64,000 nt of DNA, taken from assembly GCA_013365325.1 (NCBI GenBank), contig JABVXV010000342.1, forward strand, positions 1 through 64,000, in the 5' to 3' direction. Position 1 is the first letter of the stretch. Each line of letters starts with the position of its first letter. The notes under the pieces are model-generated. The model saw only the letters and a program-made list of their open reading frames with translations. It was not told the origin of the DNA and ran no database searches. Source of the stretch: Dipetalonema caudispina. Lineage: Eukaryota > Nematoda > Chromadorea > Rhabditida > Onchocercidae. This document shows, in pieces, positions 1 to 11,500 of the stretch. Position numbers and translations under genes: made by a program.

Positions 1-337
1 GATGAGCCACTTCTGGGATAGATTGAAGGTCAAAATATATATTTAAGTATTTGCTGGAACTAAAATACCGCAGGTTCTCTCGAATACTTTATAGCAATTC
101 ATTTCTGAACAGCAATTATTTTTGATTGTATTCGGTGGGTTCAGATTTCTCGAAACATATATCACATCATTTGTCATGAAGAAATTGAATTTCAAAAAGT
201 TGAGATTTTCGCAAATTTATCTGTTAAAATCTGTTTTATGCCATGTTTTTGCAAGAAGTTTACTGAATCTTTACTAAGCAAAAAAATGAAAAATTGTTTT
301 TTGTTTTAGCTATGGTTGGGTGAAGCGTTCATAATTC
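1..337. other. Intergenic sequence at the window edge
   Basis: AT-rich sequence downstream of the 3' end of the minus-strand secreted-protein gene. No reading frame, RNA gene or repeat can be supported here. It probably holds the 3' untranslated region and polyadenylation region of that gene. Confidence 0.5.
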
Positions 338-1125
338 TCATTGACACGGTTGACATATTTGACATGGCGGAGCTATGAAGCAAGGACACGGCCGACAACC
401 ATTTGCCGTTGTGTGGAAAGGAGGTGTCGTTGTGTGGAAAGGAGGTGTCGTTGTGAGGAAAGGAGGTGGCGTTGTTGTGAAAGTCCAATTCGGCGTAGGT
501 AATAAGGTTGGTAAGGTCCAAATTGGTGGTACCGTGTTTGTTGGCGGAGTCGTCAGTATACAGTCTTTACCGCCGCAATTTATATTTATTACACAGCCAC
601 TACATTCTTTTTCAGGAACTGAAATTACAGAAAATCGTTGAAATTCATTTAAATTTAAATGAACCTTGATCAAATGCATTTGAATCACAACAAGAGACTA
701 TAAGAGGGAAAAATTCTGGACACTTTCAATGACGATAATTAGATACCTGATGGTTGCACGGGTAACGGTTCTTGTGGTCGTATGGGTCGCATAGGTTGAC
801 CAGGTTGCAGAGGTTGCCCAGGTTGCATAGGTTGTCCAGGTTGCATGGGTTGTCCAGGTTGCACAGGTTGCATAGGTTGCATGGGTCGCAATCCCATGCG
901 CTGTGATTTCGGATCTGTTGTCATGACTGGCGATTGTGCATGTTGCGGTCGCATATCGTGTGGTTGCACATTGTATGGTTGTATACCTTTTTTCTGTGCT
1001 ACACGCGGTTGTATATCTTGCGGTTGCATGGCTTGGAGATGTGGTTGTCGCCGATTACCATCCAAATACAACAGATTTGCTAACGGCAGAAGCATGCAAA
1101 ACGAAAGAATATGTTTGCAATACAT
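338..1125 (-). CDS. Secreted Gln-Pro repeat, Cys-rich protein (two exons)
   Basis: I join two minus-strand exons: 1125..747 and 618..338. The donor is a GTATCT after codon TCA plus one base, and the acceptor is TTTCAG; phase 1 matches and the sum is 220 codons (219 residues). The chosen ATG lies just after a TTTCAG acceptor, suggesting trans-splicing; an in-frame ATG at 1152 is the alternative. The N-terminus is hydrophobic (residues about 5-20) and reads as a signal peptide. Next come Gln-Pro-rich segments, then tandem copies of a five-residue motif MQPGQ or close variants, then a Cys-rich patch starting EKECSGC, two near-identical TTTPPFH units in a Thr-Pro-rich stretch, and a Cys-Pro tail ending CQICQPCQ. 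An NWT glycosylation sequon lies in the Thr-Pro part. No family was recognised. The composition suggests an extracellular, cuticular or glandular protein, which is inference. Confidence 0.65.
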
Positions 1126-3901
1126 AACTGAAACACACAATATTAATAGCATTATTTTTAAATGCTGAAATTTTAAAACTTTTGAATTAAATTGGAGTAA
1201 AAAATTGTTAAAAGGTATAATTTGAAAAAGATTCAAAAAATCCCCCAGATTTCCATTATTTATATCATTAAATTAAGAGGACAAAAATGTCCACAAAAAT
1301 TCCTCCATTATTTATTTACTGTGCTCATTCGATCCAATCATTGATGAAAAAACTGTGAAGTTCCTTCTTGAAGATCCTAATTCCTTTCAAAATGATGCAA
1401 ATATCCAATCATTTATTATTGCGCTTCTTCCGCTGATACGACACGTTAGGCTTACTGGCCATTAAACAACATTCTTTTGCTCTGCTACTTCGAAACACTT
1501 TCAGCAATTGAAATTTATACTTGATATGAAAAAATGCGCCAACATTTTTTGTCTAAATAACGTAACATTTGCAAAATTTTTGGCCAAAATTTCTTACCTT
1601 GATCAAAGTTTGTTAGCATTCCCATTAAACCCTTGTTTCATTTTTCTTTCATTATTTTTGCTAAAGTGAACTTTCTGATAAGATTTATAAAGGAATAGAT
1701 GATAAATTAAGTGAAAAGTTGTAACTAAACTTTGGTAGAAACATATAAGTTGAAATATTTAGGTATAAATGCTTAATGTATACGTATCTCTCTATGATAT
1801 CATATAATCACATTTTTATTTTTATTTCAATTTTTTATTCAAATTTGATAAACGATAATTTTTGATGAAAAAGGTAAACAATAAATATTGAGTATTTGTT
1901 TGAAAAGGGATGTTTAGGATTGAGATTTTCGCCACTAAAAACATATGATTCATATCTGTTAAATACCTGGTGATACGTTAATTATATGAAAATTTTTTGA
2001 TTAATAAATCGATATTTGGAATCACTAGTGATAATGATAATGTCTGGAATATTAATTCGGTATTTATGGATAAATTGCTCATATCATTAATAAAATTGAT
2101 GAAAGCTAATAGATAAATTATTGTTAATTTATCTGTAATAATTCATATTGTATATTTTAAAATAAGCTAAATTGTTATTTATTTAGTCAGATGAAATTAT
2201 CATATTAACTGAAATTTACAGGTATTCATGATATACCATCGAAATCAAATCATCCAAGTAAAAATGATTGACAATTTTGTTGTTACAAAAAAGAATCATA
2301 TGGAATTTATGCATATATAAGTTCATTGGAATATTAACAATATGATAAGCAACTTGTATGTTACGAAAAAAAGCTAATCATTATTGATATAGGCGGCAAA
2401 TAATATAGAAGAAAATTTATTAATTAACCTTTTTTATCATTTAAAATGAAATTTATTATGTTACAGATAAATAATGTTCGGTAATATTTGATAAGGTTAA
2501 ATTCTTTTAATCATTGATTTATTAGCAAATTTCCGGTAATTTTCATTTTACTACACTTTTTTTTTCTACACCTACTCCAGTAATTTAATTATTTCAAATA
2601 TAACAAACAAAGTATTAAAACAACAATGAATGCCACTTTCTTCAGGTAATCTATTTTTGTTTTACACTTCCAAATAATTCATTTGATAATGTTTACTGAA
2701 TTCACAAATAAAAATTACTTTAAGGTTAAAAATTGTACAACTTTATGATTTAGTATATTATAAAAGAAATTACTGGGAAATACTTTTATCTATCCGGATG
2801 AGACAATTATTTCTATGTTAAGAAGATAAACTTGACATAATAGTAGTACTTTAGATCTTTTCTGAATAATCATATCTGTTTGTATTATTCATTTATTTTA
2901 TGATTGCAGCAATATTTGAATAACGTTTCTTGACGAACACTTATTAAATTTATTAAAAAGTGACAATCCAACTAAATTTGTTAAATGAAATTAATCAATT
3001 CAGTTTATTCCACTAATATTTCACGCTTTTTTGAAGGTTTTGAAAAACACTTTACAAGCTACGATAATAAAAGATAAAAGTAAATTAATAAAACTTTGGA
3101 TGTGACTTAGTAATTCATTGCATTCAATCATGTCATTAGCAAGTTTAAGAATATTTGCTAGACAACTATACGTAGCAAGTAGTTGAAAGTTGAAAAGTAT
3201 AATAAGAGAATGTTAGAATTTGAACAAGAAATTCTTGAAGTTTGTATTTCTTACATAACCAATAAGGATCTCACTGTTGGATGAATAGTACAAGTTACTC
3301 TTGGATGACAAGTGTGTAATAGTTCCATGCATGTAACTTTTAAATAAAGCTTCCACATCGAATAATTCTAAAATCAGTGATTTGTTGCAAATCCAATCTT
3401 GTGCGTGAAGCAAAAAATTTTGTTTAATCCACATTTACTACATACTTGGTATGAAATCCTAATTAAGAAATCTTTATAAGCCTTTCAAGAAAAAGCTGGA
3501 AGTACTGCCATGTTTACGCGCATTAAAAATAAACAATCAAGCGAGTCAGCAAATGGACATTTCTATTAAGGAACTAAATGGAAAGAATTATTGGTGAAGA
3601 GTGATTATCAAAAATAGCATTTACGTTCACTCGGAAAGTATGAGAATTATTAGAAAAGGACAACGAAAAAGTTTTCCAAACTTGAATCTATTCCTCTTCT
3701 TTAAAACTCTTGTTGAACCTCTTATACGTACAGTAAAGATAAACCATCAGACTTTTAAATATAATAAAACACAATAGTTCAATAGATTTTATACAAGTGA
3801 AAGTATTTGCGAAAATATTTCGAAAATATATCAGTAAAATCGATTCGCCAGTCGGAGGTAATAAAATAAATACATGTAGCACTTTCAAATACTAAGCTAA
3901 A
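1126..3901. other. AT-rich intergenic region, no gene seen
   Basis: About 2.8 kb between two minus-strand genes. Only short chance frames without paired splice sites or recognisable protein content are present. It should contain the promoter of the secreted-protein gene at its left end and the 3' untranslated region of the COX6A gene at its right end. Confidence 0.5.
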
Positions 3902-4739
3902 TCAATGGTGCTTTTCTTGTTTCTTCTCGAAACCAACACCTGGCACATAATTCTTCTCCGGATTGTGGAACAGAACGTGATTACCATCACCCCATGGATA
4001 GGGCTAAAAATACAGATGATAGAAAAATTTTTAACCAGTAATTTTAAGTACAAATCGAAAAATCGAGCTGTGTGTAATAGAATTTTTAGACGAAAAAGTA
4101 TTCAACACAAATTTAACTGACTTTATTGCGAACGGTTAAGTACGGATAGTTGACGTATTTCTCTTGATCGAAATGACGCTCCATCTGATGTCCCAAATAA
4201 GTTACATAAAAAAGGATCGCGAGTACCACTGGTGAACCAAACATAACTACGGCATTGTAAAATTTATCGTATTTGAAACGATCACGATCATCCGCCTCTT
4301 CGTCATAATCTAAAACATGAACTTTCGCTGGTTTCTGCTGAAACTTTGGCGGCAGCACTGTTAATGAATATCTTACGAGTGGCAAGAGATATATCTGACA
4401 TAAAAGTATGGGTGGATGCATGAAATAAGAACTGTATGCAAATCTTTCGAACTACTTCACTACGAATTACATGCAAAACTATTTAAAAAATATAACTCTA
4501 TAGTTTTCTTTAAAAAAAAATTCAGAACTACGTGAAGCAAATCTTGATTTAGTAAAAATACTAATAGGAAAGACTAACTTGTTGCAGGTTAGTAAAAATA
4601 CTAATAGGAAAGACTAACTTGTTGCAGGTTGCGTATGTCGCACTTGACTTGTGCTAAGTGCTTTTGTCGTTTGATTCAAACGAGATCGAGCTAATTGTGA
4701 ACGTGTAACAGATAGCAATCGATATAACAGTGGTGACAT
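3902..4739 (-). CDS. COX6A: Cytochrome c oxidase subunit 6A, mitochondrial
   Basis: This is a nuclear-encoded accessory subunit of respiratory complex IV in the inner mitochondrial membrane. I model three minus-strand exons: 4739..4619, 4357..4122 and 4003..3902, totalling 153 codons (152 residues). The N-terminus (residues 1-40) is rich in Arg, Ser, Leu and Thr with almost no acid, a typical mitochondrial presequence. An acidic stretch (residues 57-66) precedes the single membrane segment (about 75-96). After it comes the family signature: YPYLTVRNK, then [15 protein letters not shown] at residues 120-134, matching the conserved PFPWGDGNHTLFHNP of COX6A. The signature is split by the last intron exactly at the Lys-Pro junction, with donor GTCAGT and acceptor TTTTTAG. 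The first intron donor sits in a perfect 40-bp tandem duplication. The family assignment is secure; the exact first-intron ends are an inference from phase. Confidence 0.9.
4551..4630. repeat. Perfect 40-bp tandem duplication over the COX6A intron 1 donor
   Basis: Bases 4551-4590 and 4591-4630 are identical 40-mers. On the minus strand each copy contains the end of coding exon 1 (Cys-free stretch AACCTGCAACAA) followed by GTTAGT, so the splice donor and the last exonic bases are present twice in a row. The copy nearer the start codon (donor at 4618) gives an open, in-phase model. Confidence 0.9.
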
Positions 4740-5478
4740 TTCTGCTAAAAACGATAAAGATTTGAGTCATATTAAACATAAAATGTTTAATCAATTCACC
4801 AATGTAAGAAATAATAAACGAAATTAAATTAAAAAAATAGATTGAAATCAATGAATTAGCGGAATCATACATGAAACTATGATGACATAGCATACATTAA
4901 AGTGAAAATAAAATTTTGTGAATTTAAATAAAATTTAATCAAATATACCAATCATCACAAAAATCTCACTTAATATCTGCAACTCCATTTCACGGGCCGT
5001 ATAGACTCTGTGAAATACTGTTATCTCTTGTACTTAGACTGGGCTTTTTTCTTTCTTTTTTTTTTTTTAACGTCTATATTTTTTGGCTCTGAATATGTTT
5101 ACGGCCTTTTTTTTTTTTTTTTTTAAAAACTTTCTTTTAATTTATCCATGTATATTATACTTTTCCTTGTCATCTATCATTATAGCATTGTGAATTCTAT
5201 TTTTATTCAATCACAACTTTGATTATTTCATGTTAATTTTATTCTTTCAAGCTGTTTCTCATAATATTACAGTAAACTTTACTCTGGTAATCACTTATTA
5301 CAATTTTTTCTTCTTTCCTTTTAGATTTTCTTTTTGTGTGTTCCTTTAGAAAATTTCACATTTCTCAGTTATCATTTATAGAAGTAATTGTATATAGAAA
5401 TGATTGATTTTGATTGTTTCGTGTATTTATTGAATTCAAAATAATTTACTTAGATAAATTTTCGTTAAGATGTACTAA
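4740..5478. promoter_or_regulatory. Divergent intergenic region between COX6A and RWDD4-like gene
   Basis: About 740 bp lie between the two divergent start codons, so both promoters should be here. The sequence has several poly-T runs (around 5050-5125), frequent in nematode promoters. No specific factor site or TATA element can be assigned with confidence. Confidence 0.4.
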
Positions 5479-8071
5479 ATGAATGTGTTAGAGGAGCGAA
5501 AGACTAAATTAAAAGTATTGCGGTCAATTTTCGATGGTGACCAACTTTTCGGTATCATCAGTGATAAATTTCAAGCTCATATTTATTCTTTCTAATATCA
5601 TTAGCATGTTCAGGGATTAGTTTCTGCTTGTTTATTTACTTTAAATAATCTACTTGCTTAAGTTACTTACTGATTAAAATTATTCTTTGTTTATTTTACT
5701 TACTTTAGTATTTATTTATTTACTTAAGTTACACTCGGTTTTCCTCTTGCCTATTTCACTTTACATACGTTTGCAGTTCTTATTCTTTATTCTGCAATAT
5801 TGTTTGTTTAATTTAAGTACAAAAAAGAAAAAAAAAATCTGGTCTTGAAATACATGCGATTTTTTTATCATAAGCATTCAATCAAATAATTTTTGATGAC
5901 TGATTTGAATCGTCCAAAGAATTCTATTTATTTTTTGGGTTGAGTGCTATCTATTTTATTGTCTGTATACAGGAAGATAATTTTTCATTTGTTTTTCTTC
6001 CTTTTTTTTTTTTTTTTTGAAGATTAAAAGCTCATCAGAATAGGAATTTTTTTCAGAAATGCACATAAATGACTAGAAATTATTGCGACGAGTTTTTTTT
6101 TTTCCTCTTTCAAAAAGATTTTTAACGATGAAGTTGGCAAAAAAAGAACTATAGAAATTGGTTTGCTTCTCTTTTTCCGTAGAAATTTTTTAAAAATTTT
6201 GAAAAAGAAAATGTCTTTTTTTTCCGTTTAAATTCATATTGTATATTTTTGATAATAATTGTGAATCTGAATTCTCTTCATTCTCATGCCAAAACGCATT
6301 AGGGTTTATTTTTCATCAGAAAATAATTTACATTTATTCATATCGTTTTCTTTTCGAACACTGTTCCGATGTGCGAATTCTGGATTTTCGCACAATGCTG
6401 ACAATATCATATATTTATGTTTAATTATGTATTCTTGTCGTTATAATTGAATACGCTCATTGTATATTGCAATGAAGATGCTAATTCCGTTCGTCTAGTT
6501 AATTATTTTAATTGTGCTTAATTGCCACTAGGACTTCTTTTTTTTCAGTTATGGCTTATTTCGAGGGAATATGGTACGTCATAAAGACTTTTTTCGCTTT
6601 TTTTCTTCTCCTTCCAATGGATTGATTTATTCGTATTACAAAATATTATCTATATAAAAACGAATAATGAGATACAAGATGTAGATGAATCGATTTTTCT
6701 AAGCACTACTTATAATTCTGTTCTTAGTGATATATTCCACTGATGTTTTGATAATGGCTATGATTCATTCATTTGAGCAATGCTACTGATTAAGTGTTCT
6801 TCATTTTGTTTGCTTTCTTTGTTTTATTTTTCTAATACAATGACCTTCGAATTTTATTAAGTTAGAGCAGAAAAAAAAAAAGAAAAGAAGAACAACGAAT
6901 TTGATGACAGAGATTCAGTATAAATTTGGTGAAGATGGTGATCGCAAGTCATTCGTTGTCGATGTCTCATGATCAGACGCATACCCCAAAACAGTTCCCG
7001 TAATTTCATTGAATCTTTCCTACAATCAACATGTTTTGCCTAAGGTTTGTGCATACGAAAAAGATTAATTGGAAAAAAATTTTTGTCCAGGCGGATTTAA
7101 TTTTCTCATAAAATTTCAGGTGAAAAACGACATCAAAGCACGATTGTTGGCTGAAGCGAAGCAACATGTAGAAATGGGTCTAACTTTTCCACTATTTGAA
7201 TATATTCAGGAAAATTTTGTGGATGTGGTCAAAGATCAGGTATGTGTGTACGTGTGTTTATATTGTGGATCAATTTTTAATTTTAATTTTCGTCTTTCAG
7301 TTTCTTTTTGTGGTAATTGTTGTGTATGATTTCCAATGTTAATTCTAGAATTGTCTTGTGGAGTTAAAAAAATCTGCAAAAATAGTTGAATGTTATGTGG
7401 ACAATGTTTGGGACTGCTTGGTCTTCATGCAGAATTATCATTTTAAAATTTTTTTGCACACTAGTTCTTTCGTTAAATTTTAAGGTGAAAATTTATAGAG
7501 CTGATGATGAAAAAGAAAAAAATGATGGTAGTGAAGATGACAAAAAAAAAAATGATAATGGTAATGAAATCAGTGATGGGAATGGAGTTCAGAAAGTCAT
7601 TATTGGAGTTAAAAAAGTGCAAATAACCAAAACCCAGAATACACGAATATGAGATCAATCAATTGCTGGAAAATTTTACGAAAAGGTTCATTTTTGGTTT
7701 TAGTTATTCATTTTTCAAGTTGGATTTGCCTGAAGTTTTCCATTTTACCAAAAATTTTCTCGTAAATACCCTATAACAAATGCATAATTACCATTGAAAA
7801 AATTGAAGTATGGTTTCAAAAGATAGAGTAGGTCTTGAGGAAAAGAACCATATCTAGAGCTTTATGAACATTGTGATAAATAAAAATTAGTTGCATATAA
7901 AAGTATGTGAATAAAAGTACTAAGCAATCTATGACATTTTTGTGGTTCATATGAAAGCTTGAAGTTAATTTAGAGTTAAATCAAAATTTAAGAAGTTGTA
8001 GAAGTAGTCATCCTTAATGCTTGCAGGAGCGTGACTGGAACTGGGTTGATATCATTAAACATCTTTCATGA
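5479..8071 (+). pseudogene. RWDD4: RWDD4-like RWD-domain gene with two in-frame TGA codons
   Basis: Five exons can be joined: 5479-5551, 6911-7044, 7120-7239, 7485-7685 and 8027-8071. All junctions are GT-AG and in phase, giving 191 codons, close to the 188 residues of human RWDD4. Exon 1 ends LKVLRSIFDGDQLF, like the start of RWD domains. Exon 2 has YKFGEDGD and YPKTVP, and exon 3 ends with LFEYIQENF, matching the RWD C-terminal helix. Exon 4 is acidic and Lys-rich, and exon 5 encodes DWNWVDIIKHLS, matching the conserved RWDD4 C-terminus. Codon 45 (6970-6972) is TGA exactly where RWDD4 has the Trp before the YP motif. Codon 165 (7650-7652) is also TGA, followed by an open frame into exon 5. 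There are no frameshifts or broken splice sites. It is probably a recent pseudogene or null allele; recoding cannot be excluded. Confidence 0.75.
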
Positions 8072-8532
8072 ACAAGAGATGATGACTAGTTCTGTAACAT
8101 CATCCTACTGCCGATGCTCATTTGATTTTTTGTTTTTTGTATTAATAAATAATGAGTTTTACTGTTCTCCCTTGTTTGATTTCTTTTGCGGCAGTTGGCT
8201 CTTTTGCCAGATTGTTATCGATTTTGTGAAGACATTTGGAAAAAAAAAAAATGGAAATACTGTCATCATTAATTACCTCTTCTTTTATCATCAGAATAAT
8301 CATTTACTTTGTTGTTTAACTAAAATCTAGAAAATTAAAACTTAATTCCATCTATAATACAACGAACAAACGATTAAATAAATAATACAATAACTATAAA
8401 TGGATATTTTGATATTTAGAAAGTTAAGAATAGAAAATGGAAAAGAATGATCATATAACAAATTTTTTTATGATTGTTACTGTTTTAGTTACAAAGACAT
8501 TCCTTATTGCATTTCAGTAAAATTCCAAGTCA

Positions 8533-8562
8533 CCGGGCGAAATTCATTATAATATTGCCCGG
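8533..8562 (+). promoter_or_regulatory. GC-rich hairpin in the sphingomyelinase 5' leader
   Basis: CCGGGCGA at 8533-8540 pairs with TTGCCCGG at 8555-8562 (one G-T pair), leaving a 14-base loop. It sits five bases before the start codon at 8568 and downstream of a TTTCAG acceptor near 8517, so it would be in the mature leader. Such GC pairing is out of character for the surrounding AT-rich DNA. A role in translation is only an inference. Confidence 0.5.
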
Positions 8563-8567
8563 AAAAT

Positions 8568-11500
8568 ATGCCATTGATATTGCGCGTTGTTAGCTTAAAT
8601 TGCTGGTATTCAATCTTTTTTGATTTTTTGAAAAAATTTTCTGTTCAAAGAAATTAAAAGAATAGCTAAATTTTTTCATGTCAATGAATTACCATTCCTT
8701 AACAGTAAAGTTAGTCCTCTAACTTTCTGGAGACGTTGGTGTTCTTTCGAAACTGACAAGACGCATGAAATATGTTTCCTTAGATTCTTAAAGTCTGTTA
8801 TAAAAAACTAAATGTAATTTTAATTTTAATAGTTTTGTTAACAGTAGAATAAGCAGATGTTTGCTATTTTTTTATTTTAATTAGATTATTGAATTATATA
8901 TACATTTTTGAAAACTCAGTACATGGCTATCGTTCCTATATTGAATAGCTACACCTTTCAGGGCTTTACCTTTACCATGGCCGTTTAGAAGCAGTGATCA
9001 TACTCTTCGAATAAAGAAGATTGGCGAAGCTTTACTGCAAAACGAATATGATATTGTAGCCCTAGAAGAAGTATTTTTTTAACATTTTAGTTTTCCTTTG
9101 CTGTGAATGCTTTTGAATGAAGGAAGTTGTATATCGGAATCGTATTTTTTAAAGTTCTATAAATCATATTTTTAGTTACAGTTTTATGTGACATTTTTTA
9201 TCGCAAAATCATAATTAATTAAAATCTAAAAGAATTCAATTTTGTTGTTTCAGGTTTGGGGAGAAAGTGACTTCCTTCGTTTACAAGAAGCGTTGAAAGA
9301 AACATATGCTTACAGTTATTACTTCCATAGGTATTACTTTTTTATTTAGAATTGTGACAGGTGCTGTTTCGAAATGACGAAATTGAAATACATAATGGAA
9401 AAAAAAAATGTTTAGATTCATTAATGCTATTATTTTTATTGTTATAAATGCATGCACAAAGGTATACGTGAACTAACATTTTATCGGTACATACCTACTC
9501 TCTCATATTTATTCTTTCTTTTATATTCTTTTTTTATATGTGTATCATAGATACTCTTTATTTCCAAATTTCAGACTTTTAAATTTAGCATCAAACTTTG
9601 ATCCATTTCATTCTTCATTACAGTGGTTTTACTGGAAGTGGCATTTGCGTTTTCAGTCGGTATCCAATTGTTTCAACTTTAATGCATCGTTTCACATTGA
9701 ATGGTTTTGCTCATCATATACACAGGTAGTTGAATTTTGTAATATTTCATCAGAATCCTTCATTTTAATGCGATATTTCTTATTATACTGATATTACTAC
9801 CATTGCACATCAAACGACGTTAAGATGGCCAGTTTTGAAACCATCCATTCAATTCACGAAGGAGTTAGATTGTCGGAAGTTTTGGCCGTATGATTTCCGC
9901 TGATTAGCCTGTGGCAACATTTCATCAATTATATGCTTTTGATCTAATCGTTGACATTTGTCTATCGCAGTGAGTCTAGCAGTCAGTTAGGGAACTTTTA
10001 CAAATCCTGAAGTTACTGAAAATGTCGCAGTTTCAGTGCATCAAGACTTTTTGGGAGGTCCTAAACTTCTCCAAATTTCAGAGGCGATTGGTTTGGTGGA
10101 AAAGGTGTAGGCTTAGTGGAAATTGAAATTGAACAATACCGCATCAATTTTTATGCTGCTCATGTAAGTCTTTCTGTTCCTACAAACTTCAGTAATACTC
10201 TACTGAAGTTTTCGTAGCAAAGTAGGGATGAATTTTCAAGGAACTAAAATACTCATAGTTTCTTTCTCTTTGCATTCTTTTTCGAATACTCTTCAAATTT
10301 GAATCGTTTCTTTCACTTTTTTCCTGGTTTTTTCTAGCAAATGATTGTTGGATTTTTAAATAAATTAAGTAAATAGTCTCGGTTGAAATTCAAATTTATA
10401 GCTTCACGCTGAATACGACCCTAACAAAGACCTGTATTTACCTCATCGCCTTGCACAAGCTTTTGAACTGGCTCAGTTTGTCAAACACACAAGTTATTCC
10501 GCCGATGCCTTAATTCTTGCTGGTTTGCTTTCTTTTAATCAGCATATCTCAAAGATTCTCCAACCATTCATTGAGGATCAATTGTTTATGAGGAAGATTT
10601 ACCACTTCAATCATCAAACTACTGAGTTTAACTTATTTTTTAATCCATCTGCTGGCTACATTTTCGTTGATTCGAGACGAATGCTCTTCGGCAGCTAAAA
10701 TCTTTTATTGCGCTATACACTGATGCTGTCTAACCGTTGTATTTTGTATATCGTAGATGAAATTTTCAATTCCAATTTCATAACAATCATATCTCGTACT
10801 TTATTAGTTTTCTAGACCTTAAAGCTTTGAAATCTAAGGATTAACTTTCTAAGCCAGAATAATTCGTCCTTTCTTGATTGAAATTGTATGGATTATTATA
10901 TTTTCAGGTGATTTCAACATCGAACCCGACAACCTCGCGTACCAGTTAATTGTAAAAAACGCAAACCTGATAGATGCTTGGATTCAAAAACCGGTTATTT
11001 TTAATGTTATTTTAAGATTAGAGTAATTTCATAATGTTCGTAGAGAACTTAATTGAATAGATTTCCCTCCCACTCTACAGGATGTGAAATTCTAAAATAT
11101 CCGGTCTGAAAATGATATGCTTGTTTTCAGTGAAGATCAAAATTGAGGGGTTGTTTAAGAACTAGGTAAGAATTGAAATCATAGTTGAGAGCGAGAAGAA
11201 AGTTTATATTAACACCTTTATCGTTGCTGTAGTTCTCTAAAGTTTTAGCACGAAGAGAAGAAAGGTTTCAGAAATTTGTGTATTATTTCAGAATAGTTGC
11301 GATGATAGTGGTGCGACTTACGGAAGGTTTGATAATTGTTATACACCTCAACGACTCAGAAATAAGAAAAATTATGCAAAACGTTTGGATTATATCATGT
11401 ATAGGAGTGGAAAAAGTAAGTTTAATCACACAGTTATATTTTCTTGTATTAAAATAGTTATCAAGCTGTCCGTTGTTCAGGACTGAACCGCTTGATGCAA

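Noticed and set aside
845..1168. Cys- and Gly-rich frame on the plus strand over the secreted-protein exon
   Set aside because: It is the complement of the Gln-Pro repeat codons; the minus-strand frame has a signal peptide, a matching donor and a second exon.
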